Shown in pieces: positions 8,459 to 17,338 of a stretch of DNA of 38,843 nt (position 1 is the stretch's first letter; every line of letters starts with the position of its first letter). A program made the translations under genes and the position numbers. The notes below the pieces were generated by a model, which did no database searches, was not told where the DNA came from, and worked only from the letters and a program-made list of their open reading frames with translations. The stretch is from Elusimicrobia bacterium HGW-Elusimicrobia-1. Its GTDB lineage: Bacteria > Elusimicrobiota > Endomicrobiia > PHAN01. Location of the stretch: the NCBI GenBank assembly GCA_002841695.1, contig PHAN01000020.1, forward strand, positions 1 to 38,843, read 5' to 3'.

Positions 8459-8952
8459 CGGTATCTGCCTCTCGTATAGTAATGACACAGAGCGACGGCC
8501 GCCGCGTCGGCGGCGTCGTCGGGCGTGGGCGGCTTTGAAAGCCGCAAAATCGTTTTTATCATCGACTGCATCTGACTTTTCGACGCCGAGCCGTACCCCG
8601 TAAGTGTTTTTTTCACGCTTACGGGATTGTACTCAAAAACCTCTATCCCCCGCCCCGCGGCGACGGCTATCACGGCTCCGCGGGCCTGCGCCACCCGCAG
8701 CACCGACGCTGACTTCTTCATAAAGAAAAGTTCTTCGACGGCCATCGCCGTCGGGCGCCACGTGTTTATTTTACTTTTGATTCCGGCCGTCAGAGAAGCG
8801 AGCCGCGCGTCGAGCGCGTCGGAAGCGGGCGTCTCGATGACGCCCAACCCCAGACATTTCGGCGATTGCGACGGGGCGGCCGCTCCGTCGGGAACTTCAA
8901 GGGCGCACCAACCCGTCCGCGCCAGGCCGGGATCTATACCCAATATTATCAT
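8455..8952 (-). CDS. ruvC: Holliday junction resolvase RuvC
   Basis: A 165-residue RuvC, the endonuclease that resolves Holliday junctions by paired nicks. The family signature ILGIDPGLARTGW places Asp7. The acidic active site is completed by Glu73 (AVEELFF) and Asp146/Asp149 (PTPDDAADA). Length and residue spacing match the family. The gene starts 45 bp after yebC and overlaps ruvA by 4 bp, so the three resolvasome proteins are encoded in the order C-A-B. Confidence 0.96.
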   Translation of the reverse strand: MIILGIDPGLARTGWCALEVPDGAAAPSQSPKCLGLGVIETPASDALDARLASLTAGIKSKINTWRPTAMAVEELFFMKKSASVLRVAQARGAVIAVAAGRGIEVFEYNPVSVKKTLTGYGSASKSQMQSMIKTILRLSKPPTPDDAADAAAVALCHYYTRGRYR

Positions 8953-8997
8953 ACGCGCGACAACCTTCCCGATGTCTTTGCCCGGTGTCCGGAGACG

Positions 8998-9756
8998 TCA
9001 GCCCGCATCGGCGATTCTCCCCATATCCTCTTTTGAAATATCGAAGTTCGCGAAGACGGTTTTAGTGTCCTCGGAGTCCTCCAGTTCTTCCATCAGTTCC
9101 AGCATTTTTCTGACGTCGTCGCCGCGAAGTTTTATGAACGTGGACGGCTGCATCGAGACCTCGGCGGTCTCTACGGGTATTTTTTTCGCCTCGACGGCCG
9201 CTTTGACTTTTTCAAAACCGGCCGGCGCGGTGATTATTTCATAAACGTCGTCGTCTTCCGTGCGGACGTCGTCGGCGCCGGACTCAAGCGCCACGGAAAT
9301 TATTTCGTCTTCGGCGACTTTGCTTTTATCCACGGCGATATATCCTTTTTGGGAAAACATCCACGCCACGCATCCGTTCTCGCCGAGGTTGCCGCCGTGG
9401 CGGGCGAATATCCTTCTGAACTCCGAAGCCGTCCGGCTGCGGTTGTCGGTGGCGGCCTCGACGATGACGGCCACGCCGCCGGGTCCGTATCCCTCGTAGG
9501 ATATTTCATCGTAAGTCACGCCGGGCAGTTCGCCCGTGCCTCTCTGGACGGCTTTCTTGATATTGTCCAGCGGCATATTCGCGTCGCGAGCGTCGTCTAT
9601 GGCTTTTCTTAAGCGCGCGTTATGCTCCGGATTGCCTCCGCCCATTCGCGCCGCAATGGTTATTTCTTTTGTCACTCTGGTAAAAACCTTGCCGCGCTTC
9701 GCGTCGATAATCGCCTTCTTGTGTTTTATCCCTGCCCACTTGGAATGACCTGACAT
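8998..9756 (-). CDS. yebC: YebC/PmpR family protein
   Basis: A 252-residue protein with the canonical opening MSGHSKWAGIKHKKAIIDAKRG and internal YEGYGPGGVAVIVEAATDN and GENGCVAWMF. YebC/PmpR proteins have been described as DNA-binding regulators, and more recently as ribosome-associated factors that help at difficult proline stretches. The sequence cannot decide between these. Being directly upstream of ruvC is a common arrangement. A strong Shine-Dalgarno (AGAGAGGA) lies just upstream. The 47 bp before it includes the edge of a dispersed repeat, so transcription may or may not continue from the O-antigen-ligase gene. Confidence 0.95.
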   Translation of the reverse strand: MSGHSKWAGIKHKKAIIDAKRGKVFTRVTKEITIAARMGGGNPEHNARLRKAIDDARDANMPLDNIKKAVQRGTGELPGVTYDEISYEGYGPGGVAVIVEAATDNRSRTASEFRRIFARHGGNLGENGCVAWMFSQKGYIAVDKSKVAEDEIISVALESGADDVRTEDDDVYEIITAPAGFEKVKAAVEAKKIPVETAEVSMQPSTFIKLRGDDVRKMLELMEELEDSEDTKTVFANFDISKEDMGRIADAG

Positions 9757-9801
9757 AATGTCCTCTCTTTAATTTGAGTCAATTGAAAAACCCCCGTCAT
9801 T

Positions 9802-9966
9802 TGTCATTCTGAGTCCTTCGCGATGTCATTCTGAGCGAAGCGAAGAATCTCAGTTTTTCGCTCAGGATAAACTCCGCGAAGAATCTCGTTTCCCGACGAC
9901 AAACGAGACCCTTCACGGAGCATGCCCTGAGCCAAAGCGAGACCCTTCGTTTCACTCAGGGTGACA
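9802..9966. repeat. Dispersed inverted-repeat element overlapping a gene's 3' end
   Basis: The ends TGTCATTCTGAG (from 9802) and CTCAGGGTGACA (to 9966) are an inverted repeat at 10 of 12 positions. The interior contains further GAGACCCTTCG and CGAAGCGAAGAATCTC stretches in both orientations. Translated on the minus strand it gives VTLSETKG...LRFAQND, a string I recall as typical of translated intergenic repeats rather than of a protein domain. It provides the last 53 codons and the stop codon of the O-antigen-ligase gene. Structure is seen directly; mobility is inferred. Confidence 0.8.
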
Positions 9967-12314
9967 AAAGCGTATGATTCCGTCTTAAGTTTTTCCGCCG
10001 CCATGGCATTGGACGGGTCGCGTCTCAATATCTCGCGCCACTGCGCCGACGCATCCCGGACGCGCCCCTGTTTTTCGCAGGCGAGCGCAAGATTTATTCT
10101 GAGCGAAACATTGTCCGGACGGGCGGCCGACAATGTCTCGTAAATGCCCGACGCATCGGCATATTTTCCGGATACGTAATAAACGTTGGCAAGATAAAAT
10201 TTAGCCCTGAAACTTCCGGTGTGACGGCGCGTCAGTTCGAGCGCGGCTTCGAGCGCGTCGTCGTATCTGCCCGCCGAAGTCAACGATTCCACGCGGCGGA
10301 GTTTCGATTCAAAATCGTCGGCGGGAATTTTTATGCCCGACGTGCGCGACAGATTTTCGAGATTCCTTCGAGCCACGGCGAAGTCGGGGTCGATTGCCAA
10401 TGCCTCGGCATAATAGGACGCCGCCTTGCGGACATCGCCTGTTCTTGTGAGCAGATAACCGAGGTTATTCAATATGTCGACGGAGCCCGGGAAAAATTCC
10501 CGCGCGCGCCCGAAAAGCGCGGCGGCGGCGCGGATGTTCTCCGGAGTAAGATCCGCAAAATAAATACTGCCCAGCGCCGCGTAAGAATCCTGCGATTGCG
10601 GATTTATCGCCAGCGCTCTGGAATAATTCACAATGGCGTCCTGTCTGCGTCCCGCCTGATTGTACACGGTGGCCATATTGAAGAATATCTCGTCGTAACC
10701 GGCGTTGGCGCGTAACGCCTCTTCGTATGCCGAAAGCGCTTCTTGGCGCCTGCCGAGACGCGCGTAAACGTTGGCCAGTTCATAATTATTGTTGACCTCG
10801 AACCGCTGATAGCGGTGCGCCCGCTCAAGGTGCGGCAGCGCCGAGGCCACGTCGCCGCGCTTGGCGAATTTAAATCCCGAGAAGTAATTTATTTCCCCCT
10901 GAAAATTTCTGTAATACTTTACGACCGTAAGCGCGCCCGCCGCGATGAGAACCGCGACTATACCCTTGCGAACGGCTCCGGTCAGCGGAATCTGACGCCG
11001 CCGGATTCCGGCTTCGGCCGACAGCGAACCGACAACCCACCAGTAAAGAAACGCGGGCACGGCGAAATGAAGAGAAACGTTCATCAGATTGTCGACGAGC
11101 ATCCCGACAACTCCGGCCAGCATACCCGCCATCATAAGCCGTTTTGCCCCTTCGCGCGCGCGAACGGCCGCAAGACCCGCGGCGAAGACGGCGGTCAGCA
11201 TCCACAAATATATTCCGAATCCGACGATGCCGGTCTGCGAAAGTATTTCGAGTATTTCGTTGTGAGTGTTGTTGGCGTGCGTCCGCCAATTTCTGTACGT
11301 CTCAAGAAAAAGATACTTGCCTTGGTAATACGGATAGAAAAGCTCGAAAAGTCCCCACCCCCGTCCGAGTACGGGATTGTCCGACGCCATATGCCACGCG
11401 CACGACCATATCAACATTCGTTGATGAAGCGGCCCGTAAGTTGCGCCCGAGTGGGGTTTCATCTCGGCAAAACGCTCATAGACCGCCGGCACGTATTTTT
11501 CGGAACTCCTGGGATGAGGCCAGAAAAGCAGCGCAACCGCCGCAAAAGCGGCCAGCAGCGCAAGGCGTTTGCGCGAGCGCGCGTTAAAGACCATCCCTCC
11601 GCCGAGGACTAAAAATATTGCCAGCGCCGCTACGGCTCCCGTCCACGACGAGCGGGTAAGCGTGACTATAAGAGAAACCGAGTAGACGACTATGCAGACA
11701 AAATACGTCCGGGCGCCCGCTCCGTCTTCGGCCGAAAGGTAGCGGGCCATCGCCATAGGCAGAAGAACCACCAGAAACGACGACAGGAAGTTGGGATTGC
11801 CGAAACTCGAAACCGAACGTCCGCCGAAAGGATTGAGGGCCGTCGCCCATATCATCTCGAATCCCAGAAACTGCATTACGCCGTAAAGCGCCGCCACGAA
11901 ACCTACGAAAAAAAATACCGAGCGGAATCGCCGGGCGTTATTCTCGTCGATAAAATTGAGCGGGATGTAATAAACCAATACTACGTTCGTAAGCGCAAAG
12001 AGCCATCTCTTGAGACCTTCGGAGTAAGACGAGTACCACAGAAAGGCGTCGGAACGGACGGCGGCCAGATTGAAAAGCCATGTGAACGTCGCAAACGCGA
12101 AAAAAACGACAACCGGAATATCGAACGCTCCCGTCGTAAAAGTAATTTTGGAGTCCTTCAGCGAGCGGTAAAGAAAAAGCATCCAGAGTATTACCGTGGC
12201 GGCGTTCAAGAAAACTATCTGGAAATAATACGGATTGCGCGTCAGGTTCGTAAAAAACACCAGCGGCGAGACAATCAACATCAGATAGATAAGAATTTTT
12301 TCCGTTTTTGTCAT
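9804..12314 (-). CDS. O-antigen ligase/Wzy-type membrane protein with TPR domain (second of a pair)
   Basis: An 836-residue protein. Residues about 1-470 form a polytopic membrane domain with around a dozen hydrophobic segments. Its O-antigen ligase/polymerase (Wzy_C) signatures are SSFGNPNFLSSFL (169-181), RSSWTG (221-226), GRGWGLFELFYPYY (317-330) and THNEILEILSQTG (350-362). This family transfers or polymerises undecaprenyl-linked glycans on the outer face of the inner membrane, including protein O-glycosylation. Residues about 480-775 are tandem TPRs (for example YELANVYARLGRRQEA). Residues 784-836 derive from a repeat element (9802-9966), so the native C-terminus probably lay near residue 780. 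It follows its paralogue by 20 bp. The substrate is unknown. Confidence 0.85.
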   Translation of the reverse strand: MTKTEKILIYLMLIVSPLVFFTNLTRNPYYFQIVFLNAATVILWMLFLYRSLKDSKITFTTGAFDIPVVVFFAFATFTWLFNLAAVRSDAFLWYSSYSEGLKRWLFALTNVVLVYYIPLNFIDENNARRFRSVFFFVGFVAALYGVMQFLGFEMIWATALNPFGGRSVSSFGNPNFLSSFLVVLLPMAMARYLSAEDGAGARTYFVCIVVYSVSLIVTLTRSSWTGAVAALAIFLVLGGGMVFNARSRKRLALLAAFAAVALLFWPHPRSSEKYVPAVYERFAEMKPHSGATYGPLHQRMLIWSCAWHMASDNPVLGRGWGLFELFYPYYQGKYLFLETYRNWRTHANNTHNEILEILSQTGIVGFGIYLWMLTAVFAAGLAAVRAREGAKRLMMAGMLAGVVGMLVDNLMNVSLHFAVPAFLYWWVVGSLSAEAGIRRRQIPLTGAVRKGIVAVLIAAGALTVVKYYRNFQGEINYFSGFKFAKRGDVASALPHLERAHRYQRFEVNNNYELANVYARLGRRQEALSAYEEALRANAGYDEIFFNMATVYNQAGRRQDAIVNYSRALAINPQSQDSYAALGSIYFADLTPENIRAAAALFGRAREFFPGSVDILNNLGYLLTRTGDVRKAASYYAEALAIDPDFAVARRNLENLSRTSGIKIPADDFESKLRRVESLTSAGRYDDALEAALELTRRHTGSFRAKFYLANVYYVSGKYADASGIYETLSAARPDNVSLRINLALACEKQGRVRDASAQWREILRRDPSNAMAAEKLKTESYAFVTLSETKGLALAQGMLREGSRLSSGNEILRGVYPERKTEILRFAQNDIAKDSE

Positions 12315-12334
12315 AGTTCGTCAAAAAATAAACT

Positions 12335-14734
12335 CTATTGCCCTCCGACGGCCCGGACAGCGTCGGGATCGTTGGGCGACACATCGCGCACCTTGCGCCA
12401 CATACGGACGGCCTCCGACGGGCGTCCCTGCTGGGAGTACATCGAAGCCAGGTTTTTGAGCGCCTGCAAATTCTGCGGCCATATCGAAGCGGCGAGAGCG
12501 TAATACTCTTCGGCCTTGCGGAAATCGCGCGACAAATATTTAAGATTGCCCAGATTCATATAAGTTTCGCTGAACTCGGAGGCGCGGCGCCAGCTCCAGT
12601 CCTCGGGATACATCGAATGGTGAGTTCCCCTGTGGCTTACGCACCAGTCCGGCACAGTAATGGCGGGACGCCCCGTCTTTTTTGCGACCCATTCTTTTTC
12701 GTCGGAGCCCGGTATGAATATATCCTTGGCGGCATAGATATGTCGCCAGTATGTCTCTTCGGCTTTGTCAATTTCGCCCCTCTGAATATAAACCCAGGCC
12801 ATACGATAATAATTCTGGGCGAACACCGGATCTATGGCGTGATATCTCTCGAATTTGTATATGGCGCGATCCCATTCTTTGCGGGCGCGGGTCATATCGC
12901 CCGTCTGCCTGTAATAATCGCCGAGTTTCAGATGGACAAGACCGGCTTGATGATAGGACTGCACGTAATTGGGCGCCAGCGTCCAGACGTCTCCGTACTT
13001 GGAGATGGACCGTTCGGGATCCACTCTGCCTTTAATGCCGGACATTATTCCGCTCCACGGCTCGTCGGTTTCCACGTCTCCCCATTCGGGATGAAAATCG
13101 CGGTTGATGTTAAAGCGGTCGTTATAAACGTTGCCCATAAAATAGTGAGTCATTATGAAACCGAAATTATTGCGCGTGACCTTGTTGTAAAACGTGAGCG
13201 CCTCCGGCCAGCGTCCCTGTTTGGAAAACGATATGGCAATGTTGTGATAAATGTCCGCCGTGAAGAATCCGTAGAAAACGTTTATCGCCCAAATCGCCGG
13301 GACTATCAACAGAAGTTGTATCGCCCTTCGCATATTCAGCGCAATGGGATTGCCTTTCAATAACGGCGGCGGCGGATTGTCGGGCATGGGATTGTGAATT
13401 ATCAGCGCGCCTATCGAACCGATGATAAACCACAGCATTACGCCGCTGGACACAAATCTTAAACTCACGCACACGGCGTTGTGCGCGAGCATACCCGCAA
13501 GGGCCGAGAGCAATCCCCACATATAATATGCCCTGGCGTCGGGATTCTTAGAGCGGTCGTCCGCCCCCGAAAATATCCTCATCCCCTTGAAACCGCCTAT
13601 AATAAAAACCCCGAGCAGCCATAAGAAAATACCGAAACCCGCGATGCCTTCGTCGTACAAGATTTCAAGATATTCGTTTTCGGGATGATCGCTTTCCGTG
13701 TTGTGCTTGCCTTCGATGTAAAATATCTGAGGACGCCTGTACGACGGGTATGTGACGTAGAAAGACCCGATTCCGGTGCCGAGCGCCGGGTTTGTGTTTA
13801 TCATCTCCCAGCAGGAAAGCCAGGTGTAAACCCTGAACTTTATCGAATCGGTTCTGGCGATTGTCGCTTTGTACGTCATAAAACCGGTTATCAGCAGAAC
13901 CACCGACAAAACCAGCAGAATATTTTTCTTTATTCGCTCCTTATTGAAGTGCGCGAAATAGGTCAAGCCCAACAGACAAAACGCCGCAAAGCCGGCGGCG
14001 TAGCCGAGCCACGCGCCCTTGGAATACGTGACGATTACGTTGAACGTAATCATGAGCCAGAGTACCAGAAGATACGGCTTGCGCGTCTTGATGTAGAGCG
14101 CCAGCGTAAGAGGACTTGTCACGGCCAGGAAGTCGCCGAAGAAGTTGGGATTGCCGAAAGTGGAGAATATCCTGTAACTGAATGCCTGCCGCCAGATGAA
14201 CGGATCCAGTCCGGGCTCGGGATTCGGCGGAAAAAACTTGCCGTCGAGGAATTGCACGATGCCGTAAGCCGCCGATACAAACGCGGCGGCGAGCACCCAC
14301 TTAATAAGTTTGTCGACGGAACGGCGATCGGAGAAATCTTTCATTATTATCATCGCCAGCGCGAAATAGACGATGCGCCTTATGAGTTCGTTGCCGGACG
14401 CCCACGGAAACGGCGAGCGGAAATATGAAATCACCGCCGAGGCCATGAACATTGCGACGGGAAGAGTCAGAATATTGTTATCCGCAAAAAACTTCCAGGA
14501 GTTTTCCTCCAATATTTTTATGAGAAAAAAAGTCAGCAGGGCGGTGCCGCCGATCTGGGTGATGGTTATTTTTATCTGGGCGGAATCGTAAGTTTTCAGG
14601 TAAAACATTATCGCCACCAGAAAAAGAAAAACGGGCGTAAGGGTTACGATCGCTTTACCCAGCGAGTTTATAAGACCTGCCGACGGCGAACCGGCGTAAC
14701 CGTGCGAATTTTGCGATGTCGGTGTTTTAATCAT
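12335..14734 (-). CDS. O-antigen ligase/Wzy-type membrane protein with TPR domain (first of a pair)
   Basis: A 799-residue paralogue of the next gene with the same plan. The membrane domain spans about 25-490 and has STFGNPNFFGDFL (191-203), YSKGAWLGY, GTGIGSFYVTYPSY (319-332) and HPENEYLEILYDEGIAGFG (350-368). The TPR-like region at about 500-795 is richer in tryptophan and tyrosine than its partner's and carries a non-TPR insertion (about 535-580, DFHPEWGDVETDEPW). I start at ATG 14734, which overlaps the stop of the barrel gene as ATGA; the frame extends 19 codons further without support. Two divergent ligase-like proteins in tandem could be a polymerase plus a ligase, or two transferases with different acceptors. 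Which is which cannot be read from the sequence. Confidence 0.85.
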   Translation of the reverse strand: MIKTPTSQNSHGYAGSPSAGLINSLGKAIVTLTPVFLFLVAIMFYLKTYDSAQIKITITQIGGTALLTFFLIKILEENSWKFFADNNILTLPVAMFMASAVISYFRSPFPWASGNELIRRIVYFALAMIIMKDFSDRRSVDKLIKWVLAAAFVSAAYGIVQFLDGKFFPPNPEPGLDPFIWRQAFSYRIFSTFGNPNFFGDFLAVTSPLTLALYIKTRKPYLLVLWLMITFNVIVTYSKGAWLGYAAGFAAFCLLGLTYFAHFNKERIKKNILLVLSVVLLITGFMTYKATIARTDSIKFRVYTWLSCWEMINTNPALGTGIGSFYVTYPSYRRPQIFYIEGKHNTESDHPENEYLEILYDEGIAGFGIFLWLLGVFIIGGFKGMRIFSGADDRSKNPDARAYYMWGLLSALAGMLAHNAVCVSLRFVSSGVMLWFIIGSIGALIIHNPMPDNPPPPLLKGNPIALNMRRAIQLLLIVPAIWAINVFYGFFTADIYHNIAISFSKQGRWPEALTFYNKVTRNNFGFIMTHYFMGNVYNDRFNINRDFHPEWGDVETDEPWSGIMSGIKGRVDPERSISKYGDVWTLAPNYVQSYHQAGLVHLKLGDYYRQTGDMTRARKEWDRAIYKFERYHAIDPVFAQNYYRMAWVYIQRGEIDKAEETYWRHIYAAKDIFIPGSDEKEWVAKKTGRPAITVPDWCVSHRGTHHSMYPEDWSWRRASEFSETYMNLGNLKYLSRDFRKAEEYYALAASIWPQNLQALKNLASMYSQQGRPSEAVRMWRKVRDVSPNDPDAVRAVGGQ

Positions 14735-15660
14735 AGTTTCATCCTCACAGATGCCAGATGTGTCGAGCCCAATTCGCTGCGCGGCTGCCACGCGTAATCA
14801 AAATCGAAGCCGTTAAGACGCAACCCGAAGCCCGCCGATATTCCGGAGAGTAAATAATCTCCCGTGTCGTATTCGCGAAAAGAATGCCTGTATCCCGCGC
14901 GGACGTCGAAACTATCGACCACGGGGACTTCCAATCCGAGTTTGGCCTCGCCGAAACCCTGCAAATCGTATTCCCCCTCGACGGCAAACGCGACGCGGGA
15001 AGTTTTGGCGAGTATGGAAATATACGCGCTCGAAGGCAGCAAGTAGCCGCCCGAAAAAGCCGCGCCGACGTTGCGCGCGCCCAGAAAAAACATCGAGCGC
15101 GCGTCGATAATTTCCATCAGCGCCACGTCGGCGGCGACGCCGTAATAGGATTCGGAATATAATTTTTCTACGATAAGTTTGGACGAAACGCCGAAATACG
15201 TCGTGTCCTGAATATGTCCGGCGTAGAAGCCGCCGAAAGATCCGGAATAAGTGGCGAAATCGCCGTCGTCGGCGTACAGATAGCTTCCGGCGGAGGCCGG
15301 CGCCAGCGTGCGACGCTGCGAGGTCGTCAGCGTATTGAGGGCGAAACCCGCCGCCGAGCCCGAATTAGAATCCCGCAAAACGCCCGCGGCGGCGAATGTC
15401 GCCGCGGATCCGTCGAGACGGCTTGCTCCGGAAAAAGCCGCTTCTCGACGCTTGGAAAGAAACGCCAGCGATGGATTCTGGATTATACCCAGCGGCTCCG
15501 GATTAAAAAATGAATTGACCTCGCCCAAAGACACGTGACGGGGCGAGGCGGGACTCTTCAAAAATCTGAATATCGAAGTTTCGGCGGCGGAAACGCGGGC
15601 GGCAAGAAAGCCCGATAACAAAACCGCCGCGGCAAAAGAATACAATCCGGCACGCCTCAT
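14731..15660 (-). CDS. PorV/PorQ-family outer-membrane beta-barrel protein
   Basis: A 309-residue predicted outer-membrane protein. The first 27 or so residues ([27 protein letters not shown]) are a clear signal peptide. The mature start, with [20 protein letters not shown] followed by [11 protein letters not shown], matches the pattern of the PorV/PorQ (UPF0164-like) family: 'FL..P.(A)R...LGeA...NPA'. The rest alternates short amphipathic strands with glycine and aromatic residues, for example [13 protein letters not shown] and [15 protein letters not shown], and ends in a short hydrophobic strand. Members act as outer-membrane shuttles or scaffolds in some phyla, but function here is unknown. 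ATG 15660 overlaps the trpD stop (ATGA); an in-frame GTG lies 9 bases upstream. It is coupled to the ligase pair downstream, which suggests a surface role for this group. Confidence 0.75.
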   Translation of the reverse strand: MRRAGLYSFAAAVLLSGFLAARVSAAETSIFRFLKSPASPRHVSLGEVNSFFNPEPLGIIQNPSLAFLSKRREAAFSGASRLDGSAATFAAAGVLRDSNSGSAAGFALNTLTTSQRRTLAPASAGSYLYADDGDFATYSGSFGGFYAGHIQDTTYFGVSSKLIVEKLYSESYYGVAADVALMEIIDARSMFFLGARNVGAAFSGGYLLPSSAYISILAKTSRVAFAVEGEYDLQGFGEAKLGLEVPVVDSFDVRAGYRHSFREYDTGDYLLSGISAGFGLRLNGFDFDYAWQPRSELGSTHLASVRMKL

Positions 15661-16730
15661 TTTCTGCACATTTCCCTCAAGGATTCGAGTTTTCGCATCG
15701 CTCCGCCGGAATCTATGGATTGTTCCGCGAGTTTTACGCCGGAGGCAAAATCCGGCGCGCGTGACACCGCGACCAGAGCCGCCGAAGCATTTATGAGCAC
15801 TATGTCTCTTCGCGGGCCTTTTTCGCCTTTCAGCACGGCAAGTATTATCGAGGCGTTTTCCTCCGAATCGCCGCCCTTTATGTCTTCGGGGTTGGCGCGT
15901 TTCACGCCGAAATTATCGGGCGTGACCCTGTACGTCCTTACGCCGCCGCCGGAGAGTTCGGAAACTCTTGTGACGCCGGTTACGGAAATCTCGTCGGTGG
16001 AATCCATCCCGTGCACCACGAAAGCCCTGTGCGCGCCGAGTTTTCCGAGCACCATCGCCAGCTTTTCGGTCAATTCGGGAGCGTAAACTCCCAGAACCTG
16101 CACGTTTGCCGAAGCGGGGTTTGTAAGCGGCCCCAATATGTTGAAAATAGTTCTTATGCCTATCTGCCGTCTGGGGCCGGCGGCGTGCTTCATCGCCCCG
16201 TGCATTACGGGCGCGTAAAGAAATCCTATTCCGACGACACGAAGACATTCCTCGACTTTTTCCGGCGTGACGTCGAGATTCAATCCAAGTTTTTCCAGAA
16301 CATCGGCCGAACCGCAGGCCGATGACACCGCGCGGTTGCCGTGTTTTGCCACGGTTACTCCGGCGCCGGCCACAACGAATGCCGTGGCGGTGGAAACATT
16401 GAATGTCTTGGTCTTGTCCCCTCCGGTGCCGCAGGTATCCACAATGGTTTCGTCTTCGACGTTTATCTCGTCTCTGTCTATACCGACAGCGGTCGCTCCG
16501 TCGGAAACGGCATGGCGGCGCACTCTAATCTTTACGGCTTTTTCGCGCATGACGCGGGCGCAGCCGGTGATCTCGTCAACCGTTTCGCCTTTCATCCGCA
16601 GAGCCACCGCGAAAGCGGCTATTTGCGCGTCGGTGGCCTCCTGCGACATAATTTCACGCATAACGTCGGCGGCCTGCCGCTCGGTAAGGTCTTTTTTATC
16701 AACGAGAAGTTGTATGGCCTCTTTTATCAT
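15657..16730 (-). CDS. trpD: Anthranilate phosphoribosyltransferase TrpD
   Basis: A 357-residue TrpD, which joins anthranilate to PRPP in tryptophan synthesis. Diagnostic motifs are [18 protein letters not shown] (98-114; the glycine-rich PRPP loop), [32 protein letters not shown] and [10 protein letters not shown]. The glycine that usually follows GTGGD is Lys here. The linker between KIRVR and the CGTGG motif (about 71-92, [21 protein letters not shown]) may be somewhat longer than usual. The start overlaps the trpG stop by 4 bp. The gene is followed not by trpC but by a membrane-barrel gene, so trpCFBA must be elsewhere. Confidence 0.96.
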   Translation of the reverse strand: MIKEAIQLLVDKKDLTERQAADVMREIMSQEATDAQIAAFAVALRMKGETVDEITGCARVMREKAVKIRVRRHAVSDGATAVGIDRDEINVEDETIVDTCGTGGDKTKTFNVSTATAFVVAGAGVTVAKHGNRAVSSACGSADVLEKLGLNLDVTPEKVEECLRVVGIGFLYAPVMHGAMKHAAGPRRQIGIRTIFNILGPLTNPASANVQVLGVYAPELTEKLAMVLGKLGAHRAFVVHGMDSTDEISVTGVTRVSELSGGGVRTYRVTPDNFGVKRANPEDIKGGDSEENASIILAVLKGEKGPRRDIVLINASAALVAVSRAPDFASGVKLAEQSIDSGGAMRKLESLREMCRK

Positions 16731-17338
16731 TTTGAAACCCCCGCACCCGGCACGGCGGCAAGAAAATTCCGCACGATTTTTTTACCGTCGACGGTAAGTA
16801 TCGACTCCGGATGAAACTGCACGCCTTCCAGACACGCGCGGCGCGACGGGCCGTAGAAACTTTTTTTAAGACGAAGCCCCATTATCTGGCCGTCGGGAGC
16901 CGTCGCCGAGATTTCAAAACAAGCGGGCAGAGTCCGTTTTTCCACCACAAGGGAGTGATATCTGGTGGCCTCGAACGGATTGGGAAGTCCACTGAAAATA
17001 GTTTTTCCGTCGTGCGAGATGGGCGACGTCTTTCCGTGCATAAGCTTCTTTGCCCTTATCACGCGGGCGCCGAACGCGGCGCCTATCGACTGATGCCCCA
17101 GACAAACCCCGAACAGCGGAACGCGGCCGGCAAAATGCTTTATTGCCTCCACGGAAATGCCCGCTTCGGCGGGCGTGCACGGACCGGGCGAGACCACGAT
17201 GGCCGCGGGCCGCAATTTTTCTATGTCTCCGACGGATACATCGTCGTTTCTGACGACTTTGACGCGAGGCGACATCTCGCTTATGTACTGCACGAGATTA
17301 TAAACGAAGGAATCGTAATTATCTATGACAAGTATCAT
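16727..17338 (-). CDS. trpG: Anthranilate synthase glutamine amidotransferase subunit TrpG
   Basis: A 203-residue class I glutamine amidotransferase that delivers ammonia to TrpE. It has the typical start [14 protein letters not shown], the oxyanion segment [11 protein letters not shown], the nucleophile Cys79 in GVCLGHQ, and the His-Glu of the triad in [10 protein letters not shown]. The frame is open for another 101 codons upstream, but that is an out-of-frame reading of trpE. ATG 17338 shares one base with the trpE stop (TAATG), the classic trpE-trpG coupling. TrpG-type amidotransferases can also serve p-aminobenzoate synthesis. Adjacency to trpE and trpD favours the tryptophan role. Confidence 0.95.
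   Translation of the reverse strand: MILVIDNYDSFVYNLVQYISEMSPRVKVVRNDDVSVGDIEKLRPAAIVVSPGPCTPAEAGISVEAIKHFAGRVPLFGVCLGHQSIGAAFGARVIRAKKLMHGKTSPISHDGKTIFSGLPNPFEATRYHSLVVEKRTLPACFEISATAPDGQIMGLRLKKSFYGPSRRACLEGVQFHPESILTVDGKKIVRNFLAAVPGAGVSK

Noticed and set aside
10743-11612. 289-codon plus-strand ORF opposite the second ligase gene
   Set aside because: Shadow of a clear membrane/TPR protein; no recognisable motifs and no Shine-Dalgarno seen.
12338-13363. 341-codon plus-strand ORF opposite the first ligase gene
   Set aside because: Same reason: complementary strand of a well-supported coding region.
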